Shown piece by piece: positions 49,391 through 58,443 of a DNA stretch of 64,000 bases (positions are counted from its first letter, which is position 1; each line of letters begins with the position of its first letter). A program made the position numbers and the translations under genes. Under the pieces are notes generated by a model, which was not told the origin of the DNA, did not search any database, and worked only from the letters and a program-made list of their open reading frames with translations. The DNA is taken from NCBI RefSeq assembly GCF_019061185.1, contig NZ_JAHQZU010000006.1, positions 1 to 64,000 on the forward strand, in the 5' to 3' direction. The DNA comes from Paracoccus sp. Z118 (GTDB lineage Bacteria; Pseudomonadota; Alphaproteobacteria; Rhodobacterales; Rhodobacteraceae).

Positions 49391-49589
49391 CCGGTGCACG
49401 GCGAACGCGGGACCGCACGGTTCGCCGACCCGCCCCGCCCTCTCGCGGGCCGGGACGAGAGCTGGTTCCTAAATGGGAATGGCGCCGAGATAGACTTGGG
49501 CTGGACTGCGGGCGGCCGCAGGTTCAACACGGACCCGGTGGGCCTTCACGGCTGCATCGAGATACAGGTCGCAGTCGGCGATCTGATCT

Positions 49590-49772
49590 CTGTCGATGGC
49601 AGTCGGTTCAGAGAGACCTTGAAAGACAAGGGGATCACCCCCTGCAGCCCGAAACGGAAGTCCCGCGGCAAACCCGTCAAATACGACAAGCGCCGCTACA
49701 AACGCCGCAACAGCATCGAGATCATGTTTGGCCGCCTGAAAGACTGGCAGCGCATCGCCACAACCCCGTTGC
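49590..49772 (+). pseudogene. IS5-family transposase relic, near-C-terminal fragment
   Basis: The plus strand reads FRETLKDKGITPCSPKRKSR, then VKYDKRRYKRRNSIEIMFGR and LKDWQRIAT, the region holding the catalytic Glu (IEIMFGRLKDW). It ends where the RYDRCP ending would follow. The flank 49113-49294 shows nothing beyond the hairpin. The stretch 49773-50093 before the S58 peptidase also shows no recognised gene. Together 49113-50093 is a degraded insertion site. Confidence 0.8.
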
Positions 49773-50093
49773 ATCTCGCCTCGGTTACACCAGTTTAAAA
49801 CAGTTTCGATACTGCAGACAAACGCTTGAGCCGCGCCATCACGGGCGCAATGCGTCAATCCGTCCCCCTGACAGAGCATCCACTTGCCCCCGACTTCTTG
49901 CGCATGTCGGTTGGAACTCACGCATGCTTTCCGGGGCTGGATGGCTGCTCCCTCGAACAGCGCGGCTTGCAGCTCGCTTGTAGTTCGCTGATACAAAGGG
50001 AATTCCTCCGGCGTCCCCGGAGAGTCGGTCGCCCGGCCGTCCGTTTCAGGGAGCACAAAGAACCGCCTCGGCGGTCAGGAGCGAGGAGCAAAG

Positions 50094-51122
50094 GTGAGGT
50101 CGGCCAGAGAGTGGGGATTGATCCCCGATGGGAAGCCGGGCGCCGGCAATGGCATCACCGATGTTCCCGGTGTCCGCGTCGGGCATTTCGATCTGCGGGG
50201 GCCGGGCCTGATGACCGGGGTCACGGCGGTTCTGCCCCATGCGGGCGATCTGTTCCGGCTGCGGCCGCGGGCGGCTGTCGAAATCGTCAACGGCTTCGGA
50301 AAATCCGCCGGGCTCATGCAGGTGGCCGAGCTCGGCATGATCGAGACGCCGATCCTGCTGACCAACACCTTCGGCGTCGCGGCCTGCACCGAGGCTCTGA
50401 TCCGCCGCGCCGTCGCCGCCAATCCGCGGATCGGGCGGGACTGGCCGACAGTCAACCCGCTCGTGTGTGAATGCAACGACGGCCAGATCAACGACCTCCA
50501 TGCTCTCGCGATCACGCCGGATCACGCCGGGGCCGCGCTGGCCGCCGCGGCGGAGGGGCCGGTGCGGCAGGGGAGCGTCGGCGCGGGCTCGGGGATGACC
50601 GCCTTCGGCTTCAAGGCCGGGATCGGCACGGCCTCGCGGCGTCTGGATATCGGCGGGCAGCATGTCCTGGGCGCGCTGGTCCTCGCCAATTTCGGCAGCG
50701 CGGGCGATCTGGTCCTGCCCGATGGCCGCCGCCCCCTGCCCGCGCGGCCGGCCGAGGCCGAGCGTGGCTCGGTCATCGTGGTGCTGGCGACCGACCTGCC
50801 GCTGGCGGACCGGCAGTTGCAGCGGGTGGCGCGGCGGGGCGCGGCGGGGCTTGCCCGGCTGGGGGCGTTCTGGGGCCATGGCAGCGGCGATGTCGTCCTG
50901 TGCTTCACCACCGCCGATCCGGCCCGGTTCCCGGCCGAGGAGCCCTTTTCAACACAGCGGCGGCTGGCCGACGACCATATCGACCTCGCATTCCGGGCCG
51001 CGGCCGAGGCGACGCACGAGGCCGTGCTGAACGCCCTGTGTTTCGCGGAGCCGGCGCGGGGCCGCGACGGGCGCCCCTTTCCCGCATTGACGGACTGGCT
51101 CAGGGAGAATCCGCATCCATGA
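50094..51122 (+). CDS. P1/S58 family aminopeptidase (DmpA-like)
   Basis: A 342-aa protein from a GTG at 50094 with GAGGAGC ahead of it. Start region: PGAGNGITDVPGVRVGHFDL, typical of S58. The predicted autoprocessing site with the nucleophile Ser lies in GSVGAGSGMTAFGFKAGIG, and TNTFGVAACTEALIRR and PLVCECNDGQIND are further family motifs. DmpA-type enzymes release N-terminal D- or L-amino acids or beta-amino acids from short peptides. It overlaps the M55 aminopeptidase by 4 bases, so the two are co-expressed. Confidence 0.88.
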   Translation: MRSAREWGLIPDGKPGAGNGITDVPGVRVGHFDLRGPGLMTGVTAVLPHAGDLFRLRPRAAVEIVNGFGKSAGLMQVAELGMIETPILLTNTFGVAACTEALIRRAVAANPRIGRDWPTVNPLVCECNDGQINDLHALAITPDHAGAALAAAAEGPVRQGSVGAGSGMTAFGFKAGIGTASRRLDIGGQHVLGALVLANFGSAGDLVLPDGRRPLPARPAEAERGSVIVVLATDLPLADRQLQRVARRGAAGLARLGAFWGHGSGDVVLCFTTADPARFPAEEPFSTQRRLADDHIDLAFRAAAEATHEAVLNALCFAEPARGRDGRPFPALTDWLRENPHP

Positions 51123-51919
51123 AGATCTTCATCTCCGCCGACATCGAAGGCACCGCCGCGATCGCCAACTGGGACGAGACCCGGCGCACCCATTCCGACT
51201 GGGCCGAGTTCCGGCAGCTGATGACCGCCGAGGTGCTCGCCGCCTGCGAAGGCGCGATGGCCGCCGGAGCGGAGGAGATCGTCATCAAGGACGCCCATGA
51301 CAGCGGGCGCAACCTGATCGCCGATCTTCTGCCGGAGGAGGCGCGGATCGTGCGCGGCTGGTCGGGCCACCCGGATTCGATGATGTTCGGCATCGACGAG
51401 ACCTTCGATGCCGCGATTTACACCGGCTATCACGCGAAGGCCGGGACCGAGGACAACCCGCTGGCGCACACCTCGAACGGCCGCATCTCGCGGCTGCTGC
51501 TGAACGGCGAGGTGGCGTCGGAGTTCACGATGAACGCCCTCTGCGCCGCGCGTTACGGCGTGGGGTCGTTCTTCATCGCGGGCGACAGCGGCATCTGCGC
51601 CGATGCCCGCGCCATGGTGCCGGGGATCGGCGCGGTGGAGACGTTGCAGGGCTGCGGCCCGGCCTCGGACTCGATCTCGCCCGCGAAGTCGCGGCGGCTG
51701 ATCCGTGACGGCGTCGCGGCGGCGCTGGAAAGCGGGAAGGACGGCAAGCTCCCGCAGATGCCGGGCCAGTTCGAGATGGTGCTGGAGTTCAACAACCCGA
51801 CCGACGCCTACCGGGCCCGCTTCTATCCGGGGGCGCAGGCGCATGGCCTGCGCGCGGCAGCATTCGAGAGCGGCGATTTCGGCGAGATCCTGCGGGCTTT
51901 CGGTTTCATGAAGGTGTGA
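51119..51919 (+). CDS. M55 family D-aminopeptidase (DppA-like)
   Basis: A 266-aa protein, MKIFISADIEGTAAIANWDE. The zinc ligands of DppA-type peptidases are visible: Asp and Glu in SADIEG, His in DAHDSGRNL, His in GYHAKAG, and Glu in LLNGEVASE. The family forms a decamer that cleaves D-Ala-D-Ala and similar D-peptides. Paired with the S58 enzyme and not far from a dipeptide-type ABC transporter, it supports use of D-amino-acid peptides, perhaps from cell walls. Confidence 0.92.
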   Translation: MKIFISADIEGTAAIANWDETRRTHSDWAEFRQLMTAEVLAACEGAMAAGAEEIVIKDAHDSGRNLIADLLPEEARIVRGWSGHPDSMMFGIDETFDAAIYTGYHAKAGTEDNPLAHTSNGRISRLLLNGEVASEFTMNALCAARYGVGSFFIAGDSGICADARAMVPGIGAVETLQGCGPASDSISPAKSRRLIRDGVAAALESGKDGKLPQMPGQFEMVLEFNNPTDAYRARFYPGAQAHGLRAAAFESGDFGEILRAFGFMKV

Positions 51920-52123
51920 ACAGGCGAAGCGACGGGGCCGTGCGTGAGTGCGTCGATCCTGGCGGGGGCATCCTCCGCCTCTACCCGGTCGCTCGCTGAT
52001 CGCGCCACCGTGTGACAAGGCATCCTGTCGCGCGGATTGATCGGCGGCAAAGTTTCCGCTTTCATCCGTCCAGAGAGCTGCAAGGCAACCCCGCCACCGG
52101 CACCCGCACAAAGGACATGACGC

Positions 52124-53245
52124 ATGACCAGGAACGGCTTCGTGCCGAGACTCGTGCTCGTGACCCTCGCCGCGATCCTGGTGATCCTGGTTTGGCGCGG
52201 CTTTCCCCTGCTGGAACAGGCGCTTCTCGGACCCGCGGAAGAGCCGCGGGTCGTCGTTCCGCGCGGCGATCTGGCTGCCGAGGAACAGACGACCATCGCC
52301 ATCTTCGAGGGGGCCAAGGACAGCGTGGTCTCGATCACCACCGAAAGCCGCGTCGTCGATTTCTGGACCCGCAACGCCTATGACGTCCCGCAAGGCAGCG
52401 GGTCCGGCTTCATCTGGGATGCGCAGGGCCATGTGGTGACCAACAACCACGTCATTGCGGGGGCGACGGGGGCGCTGGTCCGGCTTGCCGATAGCCGCGC
52501 CTTTCCCGCGCGGCTGGTGGGCACGGCGCCCGAGCATGACCTGGCGGTCCTGCGCATCGACGCCGGGGCCGAGCGGCCGTTGCCGCTGGCGGTCGGCGTC
52601 AGCGAGGATCTGCGGGTCGGGCAGAGCGTGTTCGCGATCGGCAACCCCTTCGGCCTCGACTGGACACTGACGACCGGCATCGTCTCGGCCCTCGACCGCG
52701 AGCTTCCCGGCGGGCGCGGCGCGATGATCCGCGGGCTGATCCAGACCGATGCCGCCATCAACCCCGGCAACTCGGGCGGGCCGCTTCTCGACAGTGCCGG
52801 GCGGCTGATCGGCGTCAATACCGCGATCTACAGCCCGTCGGGATCGAGCGCGGGGATCGGCTTCGCCGTTCCCGTGGATACGGTGAACCGGGTCGTGCCG
52901 CAGCTGATCGCGACGGGCCGCTATGCGCCGCCGAGCCTCGGCGTCGCGCATGATCCCCGCGGCGACGCGCTGCTGTCGCGCGCGGGCGTGACCGGGGTGA
53001 TGGTGCTGGGCGTCACGCCCGGCAGCCCCGCCGACGCCGCCGGGCTTGAGCCGGCGCGGATCACGCCCGACGGCCGGCTGATCCTCGGCGACGTGATCCT
53101 GTCGCTGGGCGGCGCGCCGATGGACGGCTCGGAGGACCTGTCGGCGGCTCTCGATATCCGGCGGGCGGGCGAGACGGTCGAACTCGGCATCCTCCGCGAC
53201 GGCCGCGAGACTGCGGTCGAGGTGACGCTGGCCGAGGGCCAGTAA
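52124..53245 (+). CDS. DegS/HtrA-type periplasmic serine protease with one PDZ domain
   Basis: A 373-aa protein, MTRNGFVPRLVLVTLAAILV, with an uncleaved-looking N-terminal membrane helix and an AAGGAC site before the ATG. Protease: His in TNNHVIAGA, Asp in EHDLAVLRID, Ser in GNSGGPLLD. A single PDZ domain (GVMVLGVTPGSPADAAGLEP) follows. One PDZ plus an N-terminal anchor resembles DegS rather than DegP. It should sense or degrade misfolded envelope proteins. Confidence 0.88.
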   Translation: MTRNGFVPRLVLVTLAAILVILVWRGFPLLEQALLGPAEEPRVVVPRGDLAAEEQTTIAIFEGAKDSVVSITTESRVVDFWTRNAYDVPQGSGSGFIWDAQGHVVTNNHVIAGATGALVRLADSRAFPARLVGTAPEHDLAVLRIDAGAERPLPLAVGVSEDLRVGQSVFAIGNPFGLDWTLTTGIVSALDRELPGGRGAMIRGLIQTDAAINPGNSGGPLLDSAGRLIGVNTAIYSPSGSSAGIGFAVPVDTVNRVVPQLIATGRYAPPSLGVAHDPRGDALLSRAGVTGVMVLGVTPGSPADAAGLEPARITPDGRLILGDVILSLGGAPMDGSEDLSAALDIRRAGETVELGILRDGRETAVEVTLAEGQ

Positions 53246-53372
53246 CCGTCGCACAGCCACGCGCGGACAACGCCCGGACGCGCTCACGGCGCTTGCCTGC
53301 GACCGGCCGGACCGCCATGGTGACCGCGGCGCGGCACCTGCTGCCTGCCGCAACAACGGGGTGGAAGACGAG

Positions 53373-54113
53373 ATGGCCGACGACCAGCGCATCATGCTGT
53401 TGACCGGCGCGAGCCGGGGGATCGGTCATGCGACCGTCAAGACCTTTCAGGAGCATGGCTGGCGCATCCTCACCGTCTCGCGGCAGGCATTCTCGGCGCA
53501 GTGCCCATGGATTTCCGGGCGCGACAGCCACATCCAGTCGGATCTGGGCGATCTCGGGCAGATCGACAGCCTCGTCGCGCAGGTGCGCGAGCGGCTGCCG
53601 CACGGCGAGCTGCACGCGCTGGTGAACAACGCCGGGATCTCGCCGAAGGGGCCGGACGGCAAGCGCCTCGGGGTTCTGGATGCGGATGCCCAGACGTGGA
53701 CGCAAGTGCTCAACGTCAACCTCGTCTCCACTGCCCTGATCGCGCGGGCGCTGATGCCCGAGATGGAGCGGGGCAAGGCGTCGATCGTCAACGTGACCTC
53801 GATCGCTGGCTCGCGCGTCCATCCCTTCGCGGGCGTGGCCTACGCCGCGTCCAAGGCGGCGCTTGCGGCGCTGACGCGCGAGATGGCCCACGAATTCGGC
53901 CGCTTCGGCGTGCGCGCCAACGCCATCGCACCGGGCGAGATCCGCACCTCGATCCTGTCGCCGGGAACGGACGAGCTGGTCGCCAACGAAGTTCCGCTCG
54001 GCCGGCTGGGCGATCCGCGCGAGGTCGCCTCGACGATCCACTTCCTCTGCTCGGAAGCGTCGTCCTATATCAACGGGGCGGAAATCCACATCAACGGCGG
54101 ACAGCACGTCTGA
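53373..54113 (+). CDS. SDR family oxidoreductase
   Basis: A 246-aa SDR from ATG 53373 (MADDQRIMLLTGASRGIGHA), with GGAAGACG upstream; an in-frame GTG at 53361 is an alternative. Motifs TGASRGIG, NNAGISPKG, Ser in VNVTSIAGS, Tyr-Lys in YAASKAA, and a C-terminal HINGGQHV are complete. The adjacent residues after the cofactor motif do not decide between NAD and NADP. It stands alone between the HtrA gene and a kinase fragment, and its substrate cannot be told. Confidence 0.85.
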   Translation: MADDQRIMLLTGASRGIGHATVKTFQEHGWRILTVSRQAFSAQCPWISGRDSHIQSDLGDLGQIDSLVAQVRERLPHGELHALVNNAGISPKGPDGKRLGVLDADAQTWTQVLNVNLVSTALIARALMPEMERGKASIVNVTSIAGSRVHPFAGVAYAASKAALAALTREMAHEFGRFGVRANAIAPGEIRTSILSPGTDELVANEVPLGRLGDPREVASTIHFLCSEASSYINGAEIHINGGQHV

Positions 54114-54148
54114 GGCAGACCGGCGACGCTCAGGTCGCGGCGCCCTCG

Positions 54149-54640
54149 CTATCCTTTCAGCCGCCCTCGTTGCCGAAGGCGTCGGGCGTGTTGCAGGGTG
54201 TCCCCCGCGCGCGCAGCCGCGTCGGGGGCGGTCGTTCCATCCAGCACCTCCTCGTCCAGCCGGGCGAGAAAACTGCCGATGTCGCTGTCGCGATCGCTTG
54301 TGGCGCTGCGGTCCGAGTCGATGAGGCAGGGGCACCCGGAGCCGATCAGAACCTGATCGGCGCTGAAGTCGCGGTGGATCAGCCCTGGCGAATCGGGTCG
54401 GGAAATCAGCGCGGCCAGCAAGCTCTCGCGGACGGCTTCGAGCCGGTCGTTGAAGTTCGGCAGCAGATGCGCGCAATCGTCGATGACGGTCTCGCTGAAC
54501 GCAAGGTCCCTCCTCCGGCCGCCTCTGGCAAGGATGGACAGATCGCTGGCGTGGACGCGAGCCAGCAACTCGCCAGTTGCAGGGCCATCTGACCCAGTCA
54601 GGTCACTCAGCGACCATTGGGCCTCGCCGCAACATGCCAA
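54149..54640 (-). pseudogene. APH/choline-kinase-like phosphotransferase, C-terminal fragment
   Basis: An open frame of 163 codons carries the catalytic half of a kinase of the aminoglycoside phosphotransferase fold: GLIHRDFSADQVLIGSG (Brenner motif) and CLIDSDRSATSDRDSDIGSF (metal-binding Asp). The whole N-terminal ATP-binding lobe is missing, and no matching frame exists upstream in the 200 bases before the DEAD-box gene. It is most likely a decayed gene. Confidence 0.65.
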
Positions 54641-54710
54641 CCGTTCTGTCGCCTGCGCCGCTGACTGCGACCTCGCCGGGGCGTAATGGCGCCCTCATAC
54701 ACGGAAAGCT

Positions 54711-54738
54711 TTGACTTTCGCCCGGCGAAGCGTTAGGT
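54711..54738 (+). promoter_or_regulatory. candidate sigma-70 promoter for the DEAD-box helicase gene
   Basis: TTGACT (54711-54716) and TTAGGT (54733-54738) are separated by 16 bases, about 110 bases before the helicase ATG. The -10 box is imperfect. A long leader is usual for cold- or stress-regulated helicase genes. Confidence 0.35.
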
Positions 54739-54848
54739 GCGCTCCCTTGGCCCGCAGTATCCTTGGGTGGCGGGCCGTGGCGGCCCGGCCGCGAAGGGGC
54801 ATGGCGCCGCTCATCGGATGCGTGGCATCCCCTTCTGGTAAAGTATCA

Positions 54849-56879
54849 ATGACCGATTTTGACCTTGCCGCGCCGCTGGCCGCGGCTCTGGCTGCCAAGG
54901 GCTATGGCAGCCTCACCTCCGTTCAGCAGGCCGTGCTGGCCCCCGAGGCTTCGGGGCGCGACATGCTCGTGTCGGCGCAGACCGGCTCGGGCAAGACCGT
55001 CGCCTTCGGGCTGGCGATCGCGGGCGACATTCTCGATGGGGACCGTCTGCCTGAAACCGCGCTGCCGCAGGCGCTCGCCATCGCGCCGACGCGCGAGCTG
55101 GCGTTGCAGGTCGCCCGCGAACTCGACTGGCTCTATGCGGATGCGGGGGCGCAGATCGCCACCTGCGTCGGCGGCATGGACTACCGCACCGAACGCCGCG
55201 CCTTGGCGCGAGGCGCGCAGATCGTCGTCGGCACGCCGGGGCGGCTGCGGGATCATCTGGAGCGCGGCAGTCTCGACCTGTCCGCGCTGCGGGCCTGCGT
55301 GCTGGACGAGGCGGACGAGATGCTCGATCTCGGCTTCCGCGAGGATCTGGAGTTCATCCTGCAATCCGCCCCCGAGGGCCGCCGCACGCTGATGTTCTCG
55401 GCCACCGTGCCGCCCGCCATCGCGAAGCTGGCGACCGAGTTCCAGCGCGACGCGCTGCGGATCGTCGCCACGGGCGAGGCGCGCCAGCACGGCGACATCG
55501 CCTATCGCGCCCTCAGCGTCACCACCCGCGATCGCGAGAACGCGATCTTCAACCTGCTGCGCTTTCACGAGGCGCAGACCGCCATCGTCTTCTGCAAGAC
55601 GCGGGCCAACGTGAATCATCTGCTCGCCCGCATGGGCAATCGCGGCTTCAAGGCCGTGGCGCTGTCAGGCGAGCTGAGCCAGCAGGAACGCACCCACGCG
55701 CTGCAGGCGCTGCGCGACGGGCGGGCGCGGGTCTGCATCGCCACGGACGTCGCGGCGCGGGGCATCGACCTGCCGGGGCTGGAGCTGGTCATCCACGCCG
55801 ACCTGCCGACCAATTCGGAAACGCTGCTGCACCGTTCCGGCCGCACCGGCCGGGCGGGGGCCAAGGGCGTGTCGGCGCTGATCGTTACCCCCGCGGACTA
55901 CAAGAAGGCGCAGCGGCTGCTGCAGGGCGCGAAGGTCGAGGCCGAGTGGGGCAAGGCGCCCTCGGCCGACGAGGTGCGCGCGAAGGATGATGCGCGGGTG
56001 CTGGAGCATCCGGTCCTGACCGCCGAGTCGGGCGACGAGATGGACACCGCCGCGCTGCTGCTGGAACGTTTCGGCGCCGAAGGTGTCGCGGCGGCCTTCG
56101 TGCGGCTGTGGCGCGAGGGGCGGCCGGTGCCCGAGGAACTGGCGGAAACCCCGGCCCCCGGTGCGCCGCCCGCCCCGCGCGAGCGCGGCGAGTTCGGCGC
56201 GGCGGTGTGGTTCGCGCTGAATGTCGGCCATACCGGCCGGGCCGAGGCGCGCTGGCTGCTGCCCAAGATCTGCGAGACCGGCGGCATCACCCGCGACGCC
56301 ATCGGCGCGATCCGGGTGCGCCAGGACGAGACCTTCGTGCAGATCGCGGCGGCGCTGGCTTCCCGCTTCGGCGAGCAGGTCGAACTCGAACCCGGCCTGT
56401 CGATGCGGCGCCTGTCCGGCGAACCCGTGCTGGATCGGCCGGAGCGTAGCGCCCGCGCCTATGAGCCGCGGCAGAACCGGAAAAGCGCCTCGCCCGTTGG
56501 CACCGACGCACGGCCCCGCTGGACCCCGACGCGGGACGAGCAGCCGGAAGCAAGCACCCGGCCCGCTGGCGTTCGGGCCGAGGGCAGCTATGCCGACGCC
56601 GGCGCACCTGCCGCTCGGGCGAAGCACCAGCCCCGTGACGGCGGCTACGGCTCGGCCGAGGAGGCGGCGGGCAAGCCTGCAAAGGCCCCGGCCAAGCGAC
56701 CGAAGACAGCGCCCCGGAGCGCGGAGGAAGGCACCGCGCCGCGGAAACCGCGAGCGGCCAAGGCGGGGAGCCCTGCCGGCAAGGCCCCCGGCAAGGCCGC
56801 ACCGAAGGCCGGACGCGCGAAGTTCGGGCCGGGCGCTTCGGAAAAGCCGCGCTGGCCCGCGAAGTCTCCGAAGCGCTGA
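54849..56879 (+). CDS. DEAD-box RNA helicase with DbpA-like RNA-binding region
   Basis: A 676-aa protein read from ATG 54849 (MTDFDLAAPLAAALAAKGYG); an upstream frame to 54711 lacks conserved sequence. Helicase motifs in order: AQTGSGKT (I), PTRELALQV (Ia), TPGRL (Ib), LDEADEML (II), FSATVPP (III), VFCKTRANV (IV), CIATDVAARGIDL (V), HRSGRTGRAG (VI). Residues about 455-535 resemble the DbpA RNA-binding fold. The last 140 residues are a Lys/Arg/Ala/Pro-rich tail likely to bind RNA. Ribosome assembly or cold response is the expected role. Confidence 0.93.
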   Translation: MTDFDLAAPLAAALAAKGYGSLTSVQQAVLAPEASGRDMLVSAQTGSGKTVAFGLAIAGDILDGDRLPETALPQALAIAPTRELALQVARELDWLYADAGAQIATCVGGMDYRTERRALARGAQIVVGTPGRLRDHLERGSLDLSALRACVLDEADEMLDLGFREDLEFILQSAPEGRRTLMFSATVPPAIAKLATEFQRDALRIVATGEARQHGDIAYRALSVTTRDRENAIFNLLRFHEAQTAIVFCKTRANVNHLLARMGNRGFKAVALSGELSQQERTHALQALRDGRARVCIATDVAARGIDLPGLELVIHADLPTNSETLLHRSGRTGRAGAKGVSALIVTPADYKKAQRLLQGAKVEAEWGKAPSADEVRAKDDARVLEHPVLTAESGDEMDTAALLLERFGAEGVAAAFVRLWREGRPVPEELAETPAPGAPPAPRERGEFGAAVWFALNVGHTGRAEARWLLPKICETGGITRDAIGAIRVRQDETFVQIAAALASRFGEQVELEPGLSMRRLSGEPVLDRPERSARAYEPRQNRKSASPVGTDARPRWTPTRDEQPEASTRPAGVRAEGSYADAGAPAARAKHQPRDGGYGSAEEAAGKPAKAPAKRPKTAPRSAEEGTAPRKPRAAKAGSPAGKAPGKAAPKAGRAKFGPGASEKPRWPAKSPKR

Positions 56880-56889
56880 GCCATCCGGG

Positions 56890-56939
56890 GCGAGCGGGAA
56901 GCCGAGGTCTGCGAAGACCTCAGCCGCCTTCCCGCTCGC
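56890..56939. terminator. long nested hairpin between converging genes
   Basis: GCGAGCGGGAAG (56890-56901) pairs with CTTCCCGCTCGC (56928-56939), and inside it GAGGTCT-GCGA-AGACCTC forms a second stem. It lies between the helicase stop and the permease stop on the opposite strand, overlapping the latter's last codons. It probably serves both directions. No T-run is present. Confidence 0.6.
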
Positions 56940-58215
56940 GCCGCGCCCTTCCGATCCCGAGCAGCTGATAGAGGATCAGCGCCGCGAGCGTGGACGTGCC
57001 GATGCCGCCAAGCGCGAAGTCGCCGATATGCAGCGTGAAATCTCCCGCGCCGAAGATCAGCGCGACGCCCACCGTGAAGAGGTTGCGCGGATCGGAGAAA
57101 TCCACGTTGTTCTCGACCCAGATCCGCACCATCGCCGAGGCGATCAGCCCGAAGACCGACACCGAGAGACCTGCCAGCACCGGGGCCGGGATCGTCTGCA
57201 GGATGGCCCCGAACTTGGGCGACAGCCCCAGGCAGATGGCGACGACGGCCGCGATCACGAAGACCAGCGTCGAATAGACCTTGGTCATCGCCATGACCCC
57301 GATGTTCTCGGCATAGGTGGTGACGCCCGTGCCCCCGCCCGAGCCCGCGACGACGGTCGCAAGCCCGTCCGCGAAGAAACCGCGCCCGATATAGCGGTCC
57401 ATATTCTGCCCGGTGATCGCGCCCAGCGCCTTGATGTGGCCCAGGTTCTCGGCCACCAGGATGATCGCCACCGGCGCGATCAGCGTGACGGCGGACCAGT
57501 GGAACTCGGGCCGCTGAAAGTGCGGCAGGCCGAACCAGGCGGCGGCCCCGACCTTGCTGAAGTCGATCCCCGGCACGATCCCCAGCCCGTTGCCAAGCAG
57601 CAACACCAGCGCATAGCCGAAGACCAGCGCCAGCAGGACCGAGATCCGCCGCGACGCCTGCGGCCCATAGCACGAGATCAGCGCCATGCAGAGCACCGTC
57701 AGCAGCGCGATGGTCGTGTGCGCCGCCGTCGGATTGCCGAAGGCGTTAAGCTGCTGCACCGCCACGGGTGCGAGGTTCAGCCCGATCGCCACGCCGATCG
57801 TGCCGGTCACGACCGGCGGCATCAGCCGCTCGACCCAGTCCGAGCCGATCAGCATCACGACCGCCCCGATCAGCGCGTAAAGGGCGCCGCAGGCGACGAT
57901 CCCGCCCAGCGCATGGGCGATGGTCGCCCCCTCCTGCCCCAGCACCGCCAGCACCACGGCGATGAAGGCGAAGGACGAGCCGAGATAGCTCGGCACCCGC
58001 CCCCCGGTGATGAGAAAGAACAGCAGCGTCCCGATGCCCGAGAAGAACACCGCGACGTTCGGATCGAACCCCATCAGGATGGGCGCGACGATGGTCGAGC
58101 CGGACATCGCCAGCAGATGCTGGATGCCCATGGTGAAGGACTCGGCAGCGGGCAGCCGTTCATCGGGCATGACCACGGGACCGGTGGCAGGGCGCCAGGT
58201 CGGGAAATAGGACAT
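56920..58215 (-). CDS. NCS2 uracil/pyrimidine permease (RutG/UraA-like)
   Basis: A 431-aa membrane protein, MSYFPTWRPATGPVVMPDER, with about 14 hydrophobic segments. Family motifs: GIQHLLAMSGSTIVAPILMG near the N-terminus, Glu in VAENLGHIKALGAITGQNMD (substrate-contact motif), and GGTGVTTYAENIGVMAMTKV. The Gly-Thr-Thr-Tyr-Ala-Glu motif and length match UraA/RutG uracil importers. It is monocistronic, facing the DEAD-box gene. Confidence 0.92.
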   Translation of the reverse strand: MSYFPTWRPATGPVVMPDERLPAAESFTMGIQHLLAMSGSTIVAPILMGFDPNVAVFFSGIGTLLFFLITGGRVPSYLGSSFAFIAVVLAVLGQEGATIAHALGGIVACGALYALIGAVVMLIGSDWVERLMPPVVTGTIGVAIGLNLAPVAVQQLNAFGNPTAAHTTIALLTVLCMALISCYGPQASRRISVLLALVFGYALVLLLGNGLGIVPGIDFSKVGAAAWFGLPHFQRPEFHWSAVTLIAPVAIILVAENLGHIKALGAITGQNMDRYIGRGFFADGLATVVAGSGGGTGVTTYAENIGVMAMTKVYSTLVFVIAAVVAICLGLSPKFGAILQTIPAPVLAGLSVSVFGLIASAMVRIWVENNVDFSDPRNLFTVGVALIFGAGDFTLHIGDFALGGIGTSTLAALILYQLLGIGRARREREGG

Positions 58216-58351
58216 TGATTCCTCGGGGTAACGGTTCGGTGCCCGCCATAGCGTGGAATCGGCCCTCGCGCCAATCCCGCCCGCGCGGCCGCAGCGTATC
58301 AGTCATTTTGAGGCGCCTGCCCGGCAAATCGACGGTATTTCAACAGTCTGC

Positions 58352-58380
58352 TTGACACCCGCCCGCCCGCTCAAGCTAAG
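58352..58380 (+). promoter_or_regulatory. candidate promoter of the amidohydrolase-ABC operon
   Basis: A consensus TTGACA (58352-58357) is followed after 17 bases by GCTAAG (58375-58380), a weak -10. It lies about 55-85 bases before the amidohydrolase start. Confidence 0.45.
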
Positions 58381-58443
58381 CTGCCCTTCGCCAAGGCGTC
58401 GCTGGAGGGGGAGTGCTTTGACTTTCAAGGGAAGTTGCGGGAA

